DNA of 64,000 bases from Leptomonas pyrrhocoris (Eukaryota; Euglenozoa; Kinetoplastea; Trypanosomatida; Trypanosomatidae): the NCBI RefSeq assembly GCF_001293395.1, contig NW_015438366.1, positions 456,721-520,720 of the forward strand, given 5' to 3'. Under the pieces are notes generated by a model. That model was not told the origin of the DNA and searched no databases. It worked only from the letters and a program-made list of their open reading frames with translations. Positions 8,302 through 18,113 of this stretch are shown in pieces (the stretch's first letter is position 1; the number at the start of each line of letters is the position of its first letter). A program made the translations under genes and the position numbers.

Positions 8302-11300
8302 TCAAAACAAGCTCGAGTCCTCATCGCAGTGGCAGTCGCAGCCGTCTACGGGGCACCGACGGTGTGTGCGAAACCACTCTTGCAGGTGGTGCGCGTGCCC
8401 GCCGTGTCGACACGACGTGCACCACGCAAAGGCCGAGCTGACATCACAGGAGCCGAGCCGCACGGGCTCGAGGCAGACGGAGCAGCGTGTTGTTGTCGTG
8501 TTACACAGGTTCATCAAGGAGCGAATGAGCTGGGTGCCCTCGTGCCGTTCCCCACACACGCAGTCCTGCCCAGTGGTGCCGTCAGTAGAAGCCACGCTGT
8601 CTGTGGCGGCGTGTGCACCAACGACAAGTTCAGCTTGAGAAAAGCCGGCAAGATGACCGTAGCCGCGTGCTGCAACCCCTGCTACCGACGAGTTGCACAG
8701 GGAAGATAGCGAGAAGGGTAGCGGCGCCTGGCCGAGAGAAGAGTTCGGCTGTGTTAGTCGGCCGCCGGTGCGACGCGTCCTAGAGAGCGACAACTGACCC
8801 CCGTCAGAGGAAAGGAGTAAGCGATACCCTGTCTCATCCAACTCCCCCAGCGAAGAAGAGCGGTGAGGGGGCGAACTGGGGATCCTGGACGCCACACCAC
8901 TGCCTCCGCGACCGCCAGCACCTCCACCCAAAGACCCCTCTTTTGGTAACAGTGCGGCTAGACGGACAGCGGCTTGAATGCGCAGCTGCTGGCACTCCAC
9001 GTCGAAGGTGGTACGGCGCACAAATGCCTGCTCGTCATCCAGGAAAGAGCGATAGGCGGCAGCCCACCACACCCACGGCTCATCCGTCAGCTCGCCCTCT
9101 TCGTCGCCACACGCGTCGGAGTCGATGTCAGCGTCGTCCGCTTCGGTGTCCGTCTCAACGCGACCACGGGCCCCGCGGTAGAGCCCGGCCAAGCCATTCG
9201 CTTTTACCGCCTTCGTCAACTCCGTGTTGCTCGAGCTGGCGCCGGCGGGGTCGCGGTGGCGGCTACGAGCATCAACGCCGCCCCCGTCGCCTCGTTTTCG
9301 TTGCTTCGGCGGCGGCGGCGGCGGACTCGCGTGGGGGCTGGAGGCGTACGTGGGACTGCTCGCGTCACTCGCCGGCAACAGTAACAAATTCTGCGGCGGC
9401 GGTGGCGGGGGGAGGGCGCTGTTGCGCACCAGGCAGGCCGTGTGCGACACGCCGCCATCCAATGCACCACGTGGTGCGCTGGCAGACGTGAGAGGTGGGC
9501 TCGCACGTCGGCTGCTCTGCGGACTAGTGCCGTCGTACAGGTACGCGTACGGGGAGGAGCTGATGCGGCTGCCATGAGGAAGGGCAGTAGTGTTTCTGCG
9601 TTCTTGCAGGCCGTCCGCGTCCCCCTCCTCTTCCCCCTCCGCCCCCGCCACGTCGTCTGCATCGCCCCACCAGCCCTGGGACGCCTCACGGAATGGGTGG
9701 TCCGGCACCGACACGTCGTGACCACCACCACCACTACCACCCGGCATACGCGGAGAACCAATCATCGCTAAGGCATCCGCACCCGAGTCCCCCGCCGCCG
9801 TCGTCGGCGCCGCGGCTGCACTCTGCACTACGCCATCCAACAAAAATGGAAAGGCCAGCGCGGCCGCAGTCGTCAGCACGCCAACACGCGCAAATAGACA
9901 CGCGCCAAGTTGGAAGTCGCCCGTGCAGTCCACCATCTCCTGCATCGCCGGACACGTACGGCGGTGCACGCCGTGATGCAGCAGGAGGGCCTGCACGGGG
10001 TTGCATTGTGGCAGAAGGACATCTCGCAGGACGTGGGCAAGGGCCCCGCCGCTGGCGCCGTCCTCCATCACGATGGCCAACGCCACGCGGTCCCACAGGA
10101 GAAAGGCGGGGTGCTCGTACAGCTCCCGCGGAAGCGCCGTCGATGGAGGGGACGAAGGAGTTCCCTTGATCGCCCTTCGACTCGTCGAAGCAGCGCCTGG
10201 TGGACGTTGCGCATTGCCCGCAGCGCTACACAAGCAGTGAAACACGACGAGCAGCCACGGTGTCAAAGACGCGCGGAAAGCCGCACAGACGCGCTCGTCG
10301 CTGTCACGCACCATCGCCAGCGCCTCTGCGGGGCGCTGCAGCAGCGTCGCCACGGCGCGATAATTCGGTGACCGGTGCGCAAACCGCAGCAGCAGATCTG
10401 CCGCTTTGCCGTACCGCGAGTGGCTCGCCTCGATCGCCGCTGCGCGCTCAACGTCGGTGTTCGTGTGCGTCTCGCTCAGCACCGGAGCCGCCTCGAAGGG
10501 TAGCTGCAGCCACTCCGGCACCTCCGGAGCATGGGTCGCTGCGGCCGACACCTTCCATTCCTCTGCGACAGACGGGGGCAGCCAGCCCAGCACCTGCAGC
10601 GCCAACAAACGGCGCGGATCATCGTGAAAGCTGCAGTCGTGCATTGCGGCTCGCCGTCGCGGGTCCAGTCGTGGCGGGGACTGGAGGAGAACAGCAGGGC
10701 CGCCCCGGCTGCGCGTCGACGACACGCGAAGCAGTTCCATCAACGAAAGCACGGAGCCGGTCGAGGCGGCGATGCCGTCCCGCTCGAGCGTCGCCACGTA
10801 GGTGAAGAGCAGCACCACGTCCTCACTCCCGTACCCACCCACCTTCTTCGCCGCCGCCAAGTTGGCCACCGCGGCAATGCCAAAGCCGGCGGCGTGGCGC
10901 AGTCGCATCAGCCGCTCGATCCCCTGGATTGACACGAGGTCCGCTGCGCAGGTAGTCGGCCCGAGACCGACAAAGATGCTGCCCTCTTCATGCCACGTGG
11001 CGACGGCGCGCACCTCGATCGGGACAGAGCCGACCTCGCCTGCTGCGTTCATACCCACCACACAGGACACGTTGCCAGCCCCAATGCGCAGTCGGTCGTG
11101 CAACTCGACGCGGTGATCCGCCGCAATCAGCACCGCGTTGGCTATCTCGTTCCGCGTGGTCCGTGTGGCGTAGCTCGGGACAGTGATGGCGGGGGCCAGC
11201 GGGTCGCGATCATGGCGGTGACGGCGCTGCGGCGTCGACGTGGACGAGGAGGACTGCAGCCTACTGGAGGAGGCTGCGTCCGTACCGGTGTGGAAGCTGC

Positions 11301-14034
11301 TGCTGCTCGCGTCCGCGCCGTGCCGGTTACGGTGTCGCCGTCCCCTGCCCACACCGCCGTACTCGCCGCGTAGCGGCTGCAGCATCGCCACGGCCAGTGC
11401 ATTTTCCTTCAGCTGCAGCCCGCCGCCCACCTCTCCAACCCCGTTGCGCACACCACTAGACCCGCCGCCCACCTGCAGTCGACCGTCGCCTCCACAGCGC
11501 CCAGCAGCGCCGTCAAACGCCCCCCGTATACGTCCCCCTGCGCCAACGATTCGATATCTCCTCCTCTCTTCCTCTTCCGCCGTCGCCGTCAGGTGTCGTC
11601 GCTGGTGCGCCAGAGAGACCACCGCGAGGCCAGCCCAAAAGGCATCAGCGGGGCGGCACAACTGCCCCGCAGCGCCCACCGGGGAGCCGAGCCGCGAGCG
11701 GGGGTCGGCGACCGCCTGTGCGGCTGCGGCGAGCAGCGCGGAGTGACGGCGGTGCCGCTCGGCCTCGCGCTGAAACGCTGTCATCGACCCGCGCTGCTGC
11801 TCGCTTCCCTCAGCGTTGCCGCTGTCACCCATCGCAGCGGTGTCCCATACACTGAGCGCGGAGGTGGCGGCCGAGATGTACTCGACGTTCACCAGCGAGT
11901 GGAGGGGAAGTCGAACGTTGTACTCCTGCGTGACACGGTACGCGTCCGGATGAGGGCCGTTGCTGCCGGTGGCCGTGTCTGCGGTCGACGTGGTCGTGTA
12001 GGAGGCGTCAGTGCCGTTCTCGTTCTCGGCACCGGCGATGACGACGCTGCCCTCGATGCTGTCTGTCGCAGGCCCGCCGTCTGCCCGTCCGCGATGGCTC
12101 TGCGAGGGCGTGGTGGAATCGGCAGAAGTCGTTGCACGGCTGATGCGCACCACCCGCAGCGCTCCCTCTTCTATGTTGCTGACCACCACCTCCAAATCGA
12201 AGCTAAACTTCCACGAGAAGGTGTAGGACGCGCCGTCGCGGGTGGTGGCGGCCTCCATCCAGTGCTGAAGGACCTGGGAGAGGCGATGGGTGGTCGAGAG
12301 GGGCTGATCGCCGGCCCACGACCGCGCCAGCTGCCGGGGCGGGACTTTCTTTGTGTACTCCACCAGAGTGAAGACGCAGCCAGAGCGCACCACCTCATCG
12401 TCAACAAAGGAGGAGGGACGAAAAAAGCCAGTCGGCGCCTCAGAGGCCCTCGACACCCTTCCCAACGTTGCAGCACCGTCCACGCCTGCGTCGTACCAGC
12501 CAACGTGACGCTCCGTTTTCACCGCCTCTGCAGCGGCTGCGGGAGGCATTAGCGCGTTCTCTTGTCCGGTACGCCGGTCACCACGACGGAGGGGGCTGCT
12601 GCGCCAACGTTCTAGACCGTCCTTTCCCCCCTGCCTATCCGTCCGCTCTTCTTTCGTAGAGGAGGCAGGTGAGGAGACGCGAGTGGGGCTGGCCAGGGCT
12701 GGCGGCTGCGGTTGCGTTGCGCGTCGCCGTCGCGCCGCCCCTGTCGCGTCCGCCCACACCACGGAGGAGACCACCCCAACGATGGGGAGGAAAGGGTGAC
12801 AGTACAAGAAGCCTGCGGTTGGGGTGCGGAGGTGCAGCTGACACAGTGGCGCCGCGAGTTGGTCGGGGTGAAAGAGGTATAGCCCGCCCCGCTCACCACC
12901 GACGGCCACGGTGCCGTTTGCGGGGAAGTAGTCGCTGGTGAGGAGAGCCCCGGCGTCGGGCAGGTGGCAGTGCGCCACCATCTCTGTCCGCAGGCCGTCT
13001 CCGTGGCCGCCCTCGACCACCTGCACCACACGACTTGTGTGGGCGTCGCGGTTGAGGGCCTGGTAAGCAAATGCGCCAGAGGCCATGGAGGGGCCAAAGG
13101 GCAGCTCCTTTGACGGGTCCATCAACGCCTGCCTGCGTGCGACGGAGAGGGACACGCGGTACCACTCCACCTGGCCGTTTGAGTAGCCCACCAGCACGAG
13201 AGGCTTGTCCCGCATCCACGTTATGGTGGATGGCACGCCGGCGTTGGGCGGCAACGACGGTGACGCCGTCGTCGACGAAAATGCAGGAGAAAGCGATGCG
13301 GCCCCGACCGACGCGCCGCTGCTGGCACAGGCCGGGCCCAGGGAAGACATCGGAGACGGCGGGGCAGCCGCGGCGCCAGTGAAGAGATGCGTAGTGGCGG
13401 CAGTGGTGCTGCTGGCCGTCGCGCCGGACAGCGACGCGGCGGCGGAGGAGGGGAAATACGACGAGGTTGCCGTCGCTGCTGGAGCGGCTTCGCCTCTCTG
13501 TCCCCGTTGCCACCTATCTCGCAGGCTCTGCGGGTCTTTGCCGCGCACGTACAGTAGCAAGTCTTCATGCAGTACCACTAGCGCAAGGAGGCCGTTCGCC
13601 GCGCCGATGAAGGCCATATCAGTGCCGAAAACAGTTCGGTTTGCCATGCTGAAGCAGCATTGAGTGGATTGAAAGGCGCCGGGCAGCGTCAGCGTGCGTT
13701 GAATGTGCATCCGCGTGTCGGTGCAGAAATGCGGCTCCTGGTACGCTTCGCTGCCATCGAAGCCGGCATTTGCGCTCGCTTGCGCTGTGGACGTCGGCGG
13801 GGAGGCGACACCACCCGACGCAAGGCTTTGCGCAGCATTGCGTGATGTGTGCGCCACCGTCGTTCTGCGTGGCCCTTCCGCGACCGCCGCCCCCGACTCC
13901 GCTCTTTCAGTGTTTCCGCTAGCCCGTGACAGCCGCTTATAACGTGCGCAGTCCACGGTGAAGTACGTCAGGACACCGTTTGTGAGAGAGCCAAAGGCGT
14001 TGTGAGAGTCTGGTTGACAAGAGAAGTACTTCAT
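8302..14034 (-). CDS. Mio/MIOS-like GATOR2 (SEA complex) protein A
   Basis: This 1910-residue protein starts at ATG 14034, which follows a good pyrimidine tract and AG (14098-14099) with no intervening ATG. The N-terminal half has beta-propeller-like strands (for example ITWMRDKPLVLVGYSNG). The middle and C-terminal parts match the layout of Mio/MIOS: RLRHAAGFG near 1030; RRLLALQVLGWLPP near 1145, like the family's RILALQLCGWI; CTGDFQLGACLFARVG near 1368; and a WWAAAYRSFLDDEQAF helix near 1660. It ends in the cysteine/histidine zinc module: C1851, C1854, C1872, C1875, H1880, C1894, C1899, C1901 and C1903. In other eukaryotes GATOR2 counters GATOR1 to permit TORC1 activation by amino acids at the lysosome or vacuole. 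WDR24 and WDR59 share the zinc module, and the very end (HC...SSLF) recalls WDR59, so the exact subunit identity is uncertain. The protein is more than twice the usual MIOS length because of disordered insertions. Confidence 0.72.
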   Translation of the reverse strand: MKYFSCQPDSHNAFGSLTNGVLTYFTVDCARYKRLSRASGNTERAESGAAVAEGPRRTTVAHTSRNAAQSLASGGVASPPTSTAQASANAGFDGSEAYQEPHFCTDTRMHIQRTLTLPGAFQSTQCCFSMANRTVFGTDMAFIGAANGLLALVVLHEDLLLYVRGKDPQSLRDRWQRGQRGEAAPAATATSSYFPSSAAASLSGATASSTTAATTHLFTGAAAAPPSPMSSLGPACASSGASVGAASLSPAFSSTTASPSLPPNAGVPSTITWMRDKPLVLVGYSNGQVEWYRVSLSVARRQALMDPSKELPFGPSMASGAFAYQALNRDAHTSRVVQVVEGGHGDGLRTEMVAHCHLPDAGALLTSDYFPANGTVAVGGERGGLYLFHPDQLAAPLCQLHLRTPTAGFLYCHPFLPIVGVVSSVVWADATGAARRRRATQPQPPALASPTRVSSPASSTKEERTDRQGGKDGLERWRSSPLRRGDRRTGQENALMPPAAAAEAVKTERHVGWYDAGVDGAATLGRVSRASEAPTGFFRPSSFVDDEVVRSGCVFTLVEYTKKVPPRQLARSWAGDQPLSTTHRLSQVLQHWMEAATTRDGASYTFSWKFSFDLEVVVSNIEEGALRVVRISRATTSADSTTPSQSHRGRADGGPATDSIEGSVVIAGAENENGTDASYTTTSTADTATGSNGPHPDAYRVTQEYNVRLPLHSLVNVEYISAATSALSVWDTAAMGDSGNAEGSEQQRGSMTAFQREAERHRRHSALLAAAAQAVADPRSRLGSPVGAAGQLCRPADAFWAGLAVVSLAHQRRHLTATAEEEERRRYRIVGAGGRIRGAFDGAAGRCGGDGRLQVGGGSSGVRNGVGEVGGGLQLKENALAVAMLQPLRGEYGGVGRGRRHRNRHGADASSSSFHTGTDAASSSRLQSSSSTSTPQRRHRHDRDPLAPAITVPSYATRTTRNEIANAVLIAADHRVELHDRLRIGAGNVSCVVGMNAAGEVGSVPIEVRAVATWHEEGSIFVGLGPTTCAADLVSIQGIERLMRLRHAAGFGIAAVANLAAAKKVGGYGSEDVVLLFTYVATLERDGIAASTGSVLSLMELLRVSSTRSRGGPAVLLQSPPRLDPRRRAAMHDCSFHDDPRRLLALQVLGWLPPSVAEEWKVSAAATHAPEVPEWLQLPFEAAPVLSETHTNTDVERAAAIEASHSRYGKAADLLLRFAHRSPNYRAVATLLQRPAEALAMVRDSDERVCAAFRASLTPWLLVVFHCLCSAAGNAQRPPGAASTSRRAIKGTPSSPPSTALPRELYEHPAFLLWDRVALAIVMEDGASGGALAHVLRDVLLPQCNPVQALLLHHGVHRRTCPAMQEMVDCTGDFQLGACLFARVGVLTTAAALAFPFLLDGVVQSAAAAPTTAAGDSGADALAMIGSPRMPGGSGGGGHDVSVPDHPFREASQGWWGDADDVAGAEGEEEGDADGLQERRNTTALPHGSRISSSPYAYLYDGTSPQSSRRASPPLTSASAPRGALDGGVSHTACLVRNSALPPPPPPQNLLLLPASDASSPTYASSPHASPPPPPPKQRKRGDGGGVDARSRHRDPAGASSSNTELTKAVKANGLAGLYRGARGRVETDTEADDADIDSDACGDEEGELTDEPWVWWAAAYRSFLDDEQAFVRRTTFDVECQQLRIQAAVRLAALLPKEGSLGGGAGGRGGSGVASRIPSSPPHRSSSLGELDETGYRLLLSSDGGQLSLSRTRRTGGRLTQPNSSLGQAPLPFSLSSLCNSSVAGVAARGYGHLAGFSQAELVVGAHAATDSVASTDGTTGQDCVCGERHEGTQLIRSLMNLCNTTTTRCSVCLEPVRLGSCDVSSAFAWCTSCRHGGHAHHLQEWFRTHRRCPVDGCDCHCDEDSSLF

Positions 14035-14097
14035 GACGAAGCTTTGAAACGTGATATCCTATGTTTTCTTTTCCTGCTAACCTTGCAACTGTCTAGG

Positions 14098-14099
14098 CT
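14098..14099 (-). promoter_or_regulatory. Candidate spliced-leader acceptor AG of the Mio-like A gene
   Basis: The sense strand reads cttcctttttgatactttag immediately before this point, and the next ATG is the chosen start at 14034, about 63 bases downstream. Confidence 0.6.
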
Positions 14100-14458
14100 A
14101 AAGTATCAAAAAGGAAGTGCGAAGCTCTTCACAACAACAACAACGACAAAACCAAAAACAAACGCAGTAACTTCAGCAACAGACCATGCCGCAGAGTCGT
14201 ATGCGAATGAATGGCGGAAATGGTTGAACGGAGAAGACAAGAAAAGAGAAGGGAAAAAAAAACAACCAATAGCGACGAAGAGAGGAAACAAAAAAAAGGG
14301 GCAGCAATTTTCATAGGCAGCAGCAATAACGCTTTACTGCTCTCCCCCTCCCTCACTCCCTCTCTCTCTCCCTCTCTCAACTGCACCACAAGCGCAATGA
14401 TGTGGCCGTATCTACGTGGAGGTACGTACGTTGCTGTGCGTGCTACTCTTTGTCCGTT

Positions 14459-14487
14459 TTTATTATTATTATTATTATTATTATTAC
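14459..14487. repeat. (TTA)n microsatellite
   Basis: About nine TTA/ATT trinucleotide units in the spacer upstream (sense) of the Mio-like A gene. Confidence 0.9.
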
Positions 14488-15949
14488 TGCTGTTCGCTTG
14501 TTTGGCGAGCCCCTCTTGTTCTCGTGATGTTATTGTCTTGCGCTCTCTGATGTCGCGGCTGTGTGTGACCAAATCAATCGAGGAGAGTGTGGAAGAGGCA
14601 GCACATAAACTTCCAAGAGCACATCTAGAAGACAAAGAAAAAAACTATCCTTTGAACGATTTTTGTTGTCCCCCTGCGCGGATGATGGAGTAGATAAGGA
14701 GCGAAAGAACGGTGAAAGAAGAAAAGAGAAGAGGAAGAGTTGGAAAAAAGAAAGAACGATACAAAGCAGTTATGTACCACGAACACGGAAAGGAGTCGTT
14801 ACCCTGCGCCTTCCAATGCCCGCCGCCGCAGCAGCAGCAGGTGCAGCAATCAACGTATCGATGCGAAACGACCTCGTAAGAGGACACGTTGCAAGGATGG
14901 CGCAAAACATAGCAAAAGCAGACGCGAAGGAAGGCAACAAGGTGACTCTCCTATGCGCTGCGGTAGCCAGTGGAGATGCAAGAGTGGCCAGTGGGCCCAC
15001 AATGTCGCCAAAAGACGGACAGCGGCGTCAAATACGCAAAAGTCAAGCAAGACGTGCAGAAACGCCCACAATTGCTGTTGCTTTTGCATATTGCTGGAGT
15101 GCGCCCTCTGCATAGACGGCATCGACGAAGGCGACAGAAGAGGCTGGCATCGATGCCTCTTACGTGTGCCTGTTAAAGGGAACACGAGAAGGGCAGTCAC
15201 TTCTTCGGCTTTCTTTATCTTTAGGAGTTTATTTAAGATGGAGAGAGAGGGGAGGGGAGTCGTGAAAAGCTCGTCTAAACCGTCCACCGAGACAAGCCAC
15301 GATACAGAGAACAAAGGAGTTTAAAAAAAAAAGGGAATGAAAACAAAAAAGAAGAGGAAGAGAACAGCCTGTGTGTGCGCGCGCGCTCCGCCACCGTTGA
15401 TCTCTTGTGCATTCTTTTTTTTTCACGTTCCTTTTCTATAGGTAACTCTCTCCACCGGCACGTTGGTGGGACATAGGTGTTCCTATTCGGAAGTGAGAGG
15501 GGGGAGGGAAAACAAAGGAAAAGCAGGAACAGGAAAACGTCTTGCGTTGCTGTTGCACGCCGCACTCCCTCACCTTCGGCATCGCGAGCCTTCGCACAAA
15601 CAGCAAGGTTGCCGAGCCAAAAAAAAGGAGGGTTAATATAGAAATATGCTTGTGTGCTTACCTAGAGGTAAAGGAAAATAATGATAAAAAGAGGACCTCA
15701 GGGAAACTTCGCCAGCGCGTTTACGAGAATCCACAGAAGAAACGAAAGCAAAAGCACTTCATAAAAGAGATTCTTCCGTAGGAGTCACCGGGACCTCCCA
15801 GCCACCCCATCCCACACACACGTACACGACATGGCCCCAGCTATAACAAAAGATCTCAAATCCACACAGCGACAAATGTGAGAAAGGAGAGAAATGCTCA
15901 CGTGGAAGAAAACAGGCAAACAGACACCAACACACACTGTCCAACGATA

Positions 15950-16174
15950 CTACATGGCCATGTTGATCGCCACAACCGCCCACGCTTTGACTTGCGTGGC
16001 CGCATTGTGTTGGCCTTCAACATCTCGTATTTCTTGCTCGCGTCTCACTAAGATTCCTTCCAGGTCACCTTTCATTCCAGTGATCCTCAAGCAACAAGGG
16101 ATACAGTCCAAGGATAAGAGAAGTAGAAGTATTTTTAAAAGAGGGGTTTCACCGTTCGAAAAAGACCACGACAT
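15950..16174 (-). CDS. Doubtful 74-residue open frame with a hydrophobic N-terminal segment
   Basis: It starts with ATG at 16174 and encodes a short hydrophobic stretch (KILLLLLSLDCIPCC) followed by a polar, charged segment and a stop at 15950. AGs lie about 10-15 bases upstream, after a modest pyrimidine tract. There is no recognised family, and a frame of this length can occur by chance in a 4-kb spacer. It is listed only because it is the most protein-like frame in this gap. Confidence 0.15.
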   Translation of the reverse strand: MSWSFSNGETPLLKILLLLLSLDCIPCCLRITGMKGDLEGILVRREQEIRDVEGQHNAATQVKAWAVVAINMAM

Positions 16175-18113
16175 TTATAGGTGTCTGCGCTGAAGCCCCG
16201 CGCGCTCGCACAAGCGCGTCGGTCAACGCACTACCATAGTAAGAAGAAGATCGTGAGCACGTCCGTTCCGGGGAGGAGAACGGAAGAAATCGATGCCGTG
16301 GCGAGAAAAGAAATAGCGCGCGGAAAAAGAGGAACACGCGAAATCCCAAAGCCAAATGAGAAAACCATGAAGCTGCTAAACTGTAAGCGAAAGCGAGCCG
16401 ACACAGGAACGCTTTCCTTGAAAAACAAATAAACTCACTCTACACATACTTGCACCGCCCCACCACACAAAGAAGCACACCTGCGACAGGCGCCAATGCA
16501 CTCACCTCAAGACGGCCTCGTGCAACGCAAGTCACGTAAAAAAAGGGGGTGACAAAACAGGAAATGATAAGTGCCTGTAGCTGCGAGTACTGTCAGAAAG
16601 ATCGCAACAAGAAAAGGTGCTTCGGTGCGCGTCGAGAGCAGGCGTACAAGGACAGTCGCGGAGAAGGGAAGCGGTGCGGCAAGGAAGAAGGAGACAGACT
16701 TACGCTTGAGCAAACGGAAAAGACGAAACGAAAGAGTGGAGGAACGCAAGTGCATCGCAGAGTAACACACAAAGTACGCTTTCTCAGCGACTTTGCTACC
16801 GCATTGCCGGCGTCTGCGGGATGCAGAACTCCGCAGTCCCCACCTTAAACGTGCCCCGGAAACAGCGCTTGCTGCTACTAACCGCAAAACCCAAACCTCA
16901 CAAAAGCCCTTTACTCACAAAATCAAACATGAGTGCATACAGCCTCCGCGAACTCAGCTATTGGTGACGCCGTCCATACAACTTCCATCGAAAGATACAC
17001 GTTGACCCACTCACGGGAAAGAACATCGAAATTTGCGATCGTGTTCCTTTCCCGCAGCACATCCAGCGCACACCTTTCGCAGCCGAGGAGAACAAGAGCA
17101 GCGATGGCAGCAGGCACGATTGTGTGCGGCGTACGGAAAGCGTGCATCTCAAGTTCAATAGATGCGCGTACGCCTGCGTGTGTGCGTGTGTGCATATATA
17201 TACGAACGTAGCAGGCATGAAAAGGATAAAGAAGCTGAGAAAAAGAGACAATGAATAGTGGAAACAAAAAGAATAAACGAAAAGAGCGGCGCAGGCGCAC
17301 AGCTGCAAAGGCATACAATAAGCAGAGAAGCTGAACCGCAGGGGCCAAAGCACGATGAGAAACAAAACAAGGTTTCAAAAAAGCCTCAGACACAGAAGAG
17401 AAACCTCCCTGCTCTTTGCCGCCATCCGGTTCCGCCGCTCACTTACCAGTTTTGCAGTACAATAAAATGGAAAACAAAGCGCAGTTAAAAAGAAAGGAGG
17501 GAGGCAAAGCCCTAGAAAGAAAGAAAAGTTATTTGTCACTGTGCTTCGCCGCACGAGAGAGCTCTGTCGCCATCGCCACCGACGCATTTCACCCCCGCCT
17601 CTCTACGGGTGCCGCACCGACAAAGGTAAGAAAAACGAGGCAATAAACCTCCCAGCGAGATCAACTTCAACGCCCATCGTAACGAAGTGGAAGCAGCAGC
17701 CACGATGAAGAACTCTCGCCGTGAAAACAAAGGGGGGAGCCGTAAAACGGAAAACCGCCAGCTCTTGAAAAAGAGAGAAGGAATAGAAAACGAGGCAGCC
17801 TGGACGAAGCCAGACGGCGTGCTTCGCAGCTCGCACTGGCTTGCGCACAGGAGCAGGACGATCCGCAGCGTGTGCGCGGAAGAAGCAGCATTGAGCGGCA
17901 AAGCGCGCTCACCACGAGTGGGACCGAGGGGAGAAGAGACGCACACCATGCACGAGCGCGCTCCTCGGCAGCAGCACCCACACCTCAGTTCGGGTGCAGA
18001 CGTCCGCGCCACACACCCGCACACCCTCCGCCCCACGGCGCCAAACGCCTCAGGCAGCAGCGTCCGCTTCCCGCCCGGCTTCACCGCAGCACGGCCCACG
18101 CCGCTGCCTCGTC

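Larger units (their letters stand above)
14035..18113. other. 4.1-kb gene-poor spacer downstream of the PSA/GP46-like gene
   Basis: This is the largest gap in the window. It should contain the 3' UTR of the surface-antigen gene and, at its left end, the acceptor of the Mio-like A gene. It is A/T- and homopurine-rich on the plus strand, with many short open frames lacking ATG starts or protein-like composition. One 74-codon frame (15950-16174) is listed separately as doubtful. No RNA gene or mobile-element sequence was recognised, but a degenerate retroposon relic could be missed by eye. Confidence 0.6.

Noticed and set aside
8302-14034. Assignment of protein A as WDR59 on the basis of its last residues
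   Set aside because: The terminal HC..SSLF is suggestive, but the helical region and zinc spacing fit Mio better. It was kept as Mio-like with the alternative stated.
14129-14635. 168-codon minus-strand frame in the 4-kb spacer
   Set aside because: It is homopolymeric and low-complexity, spans the TTA microsatellite and has no protein-like character.
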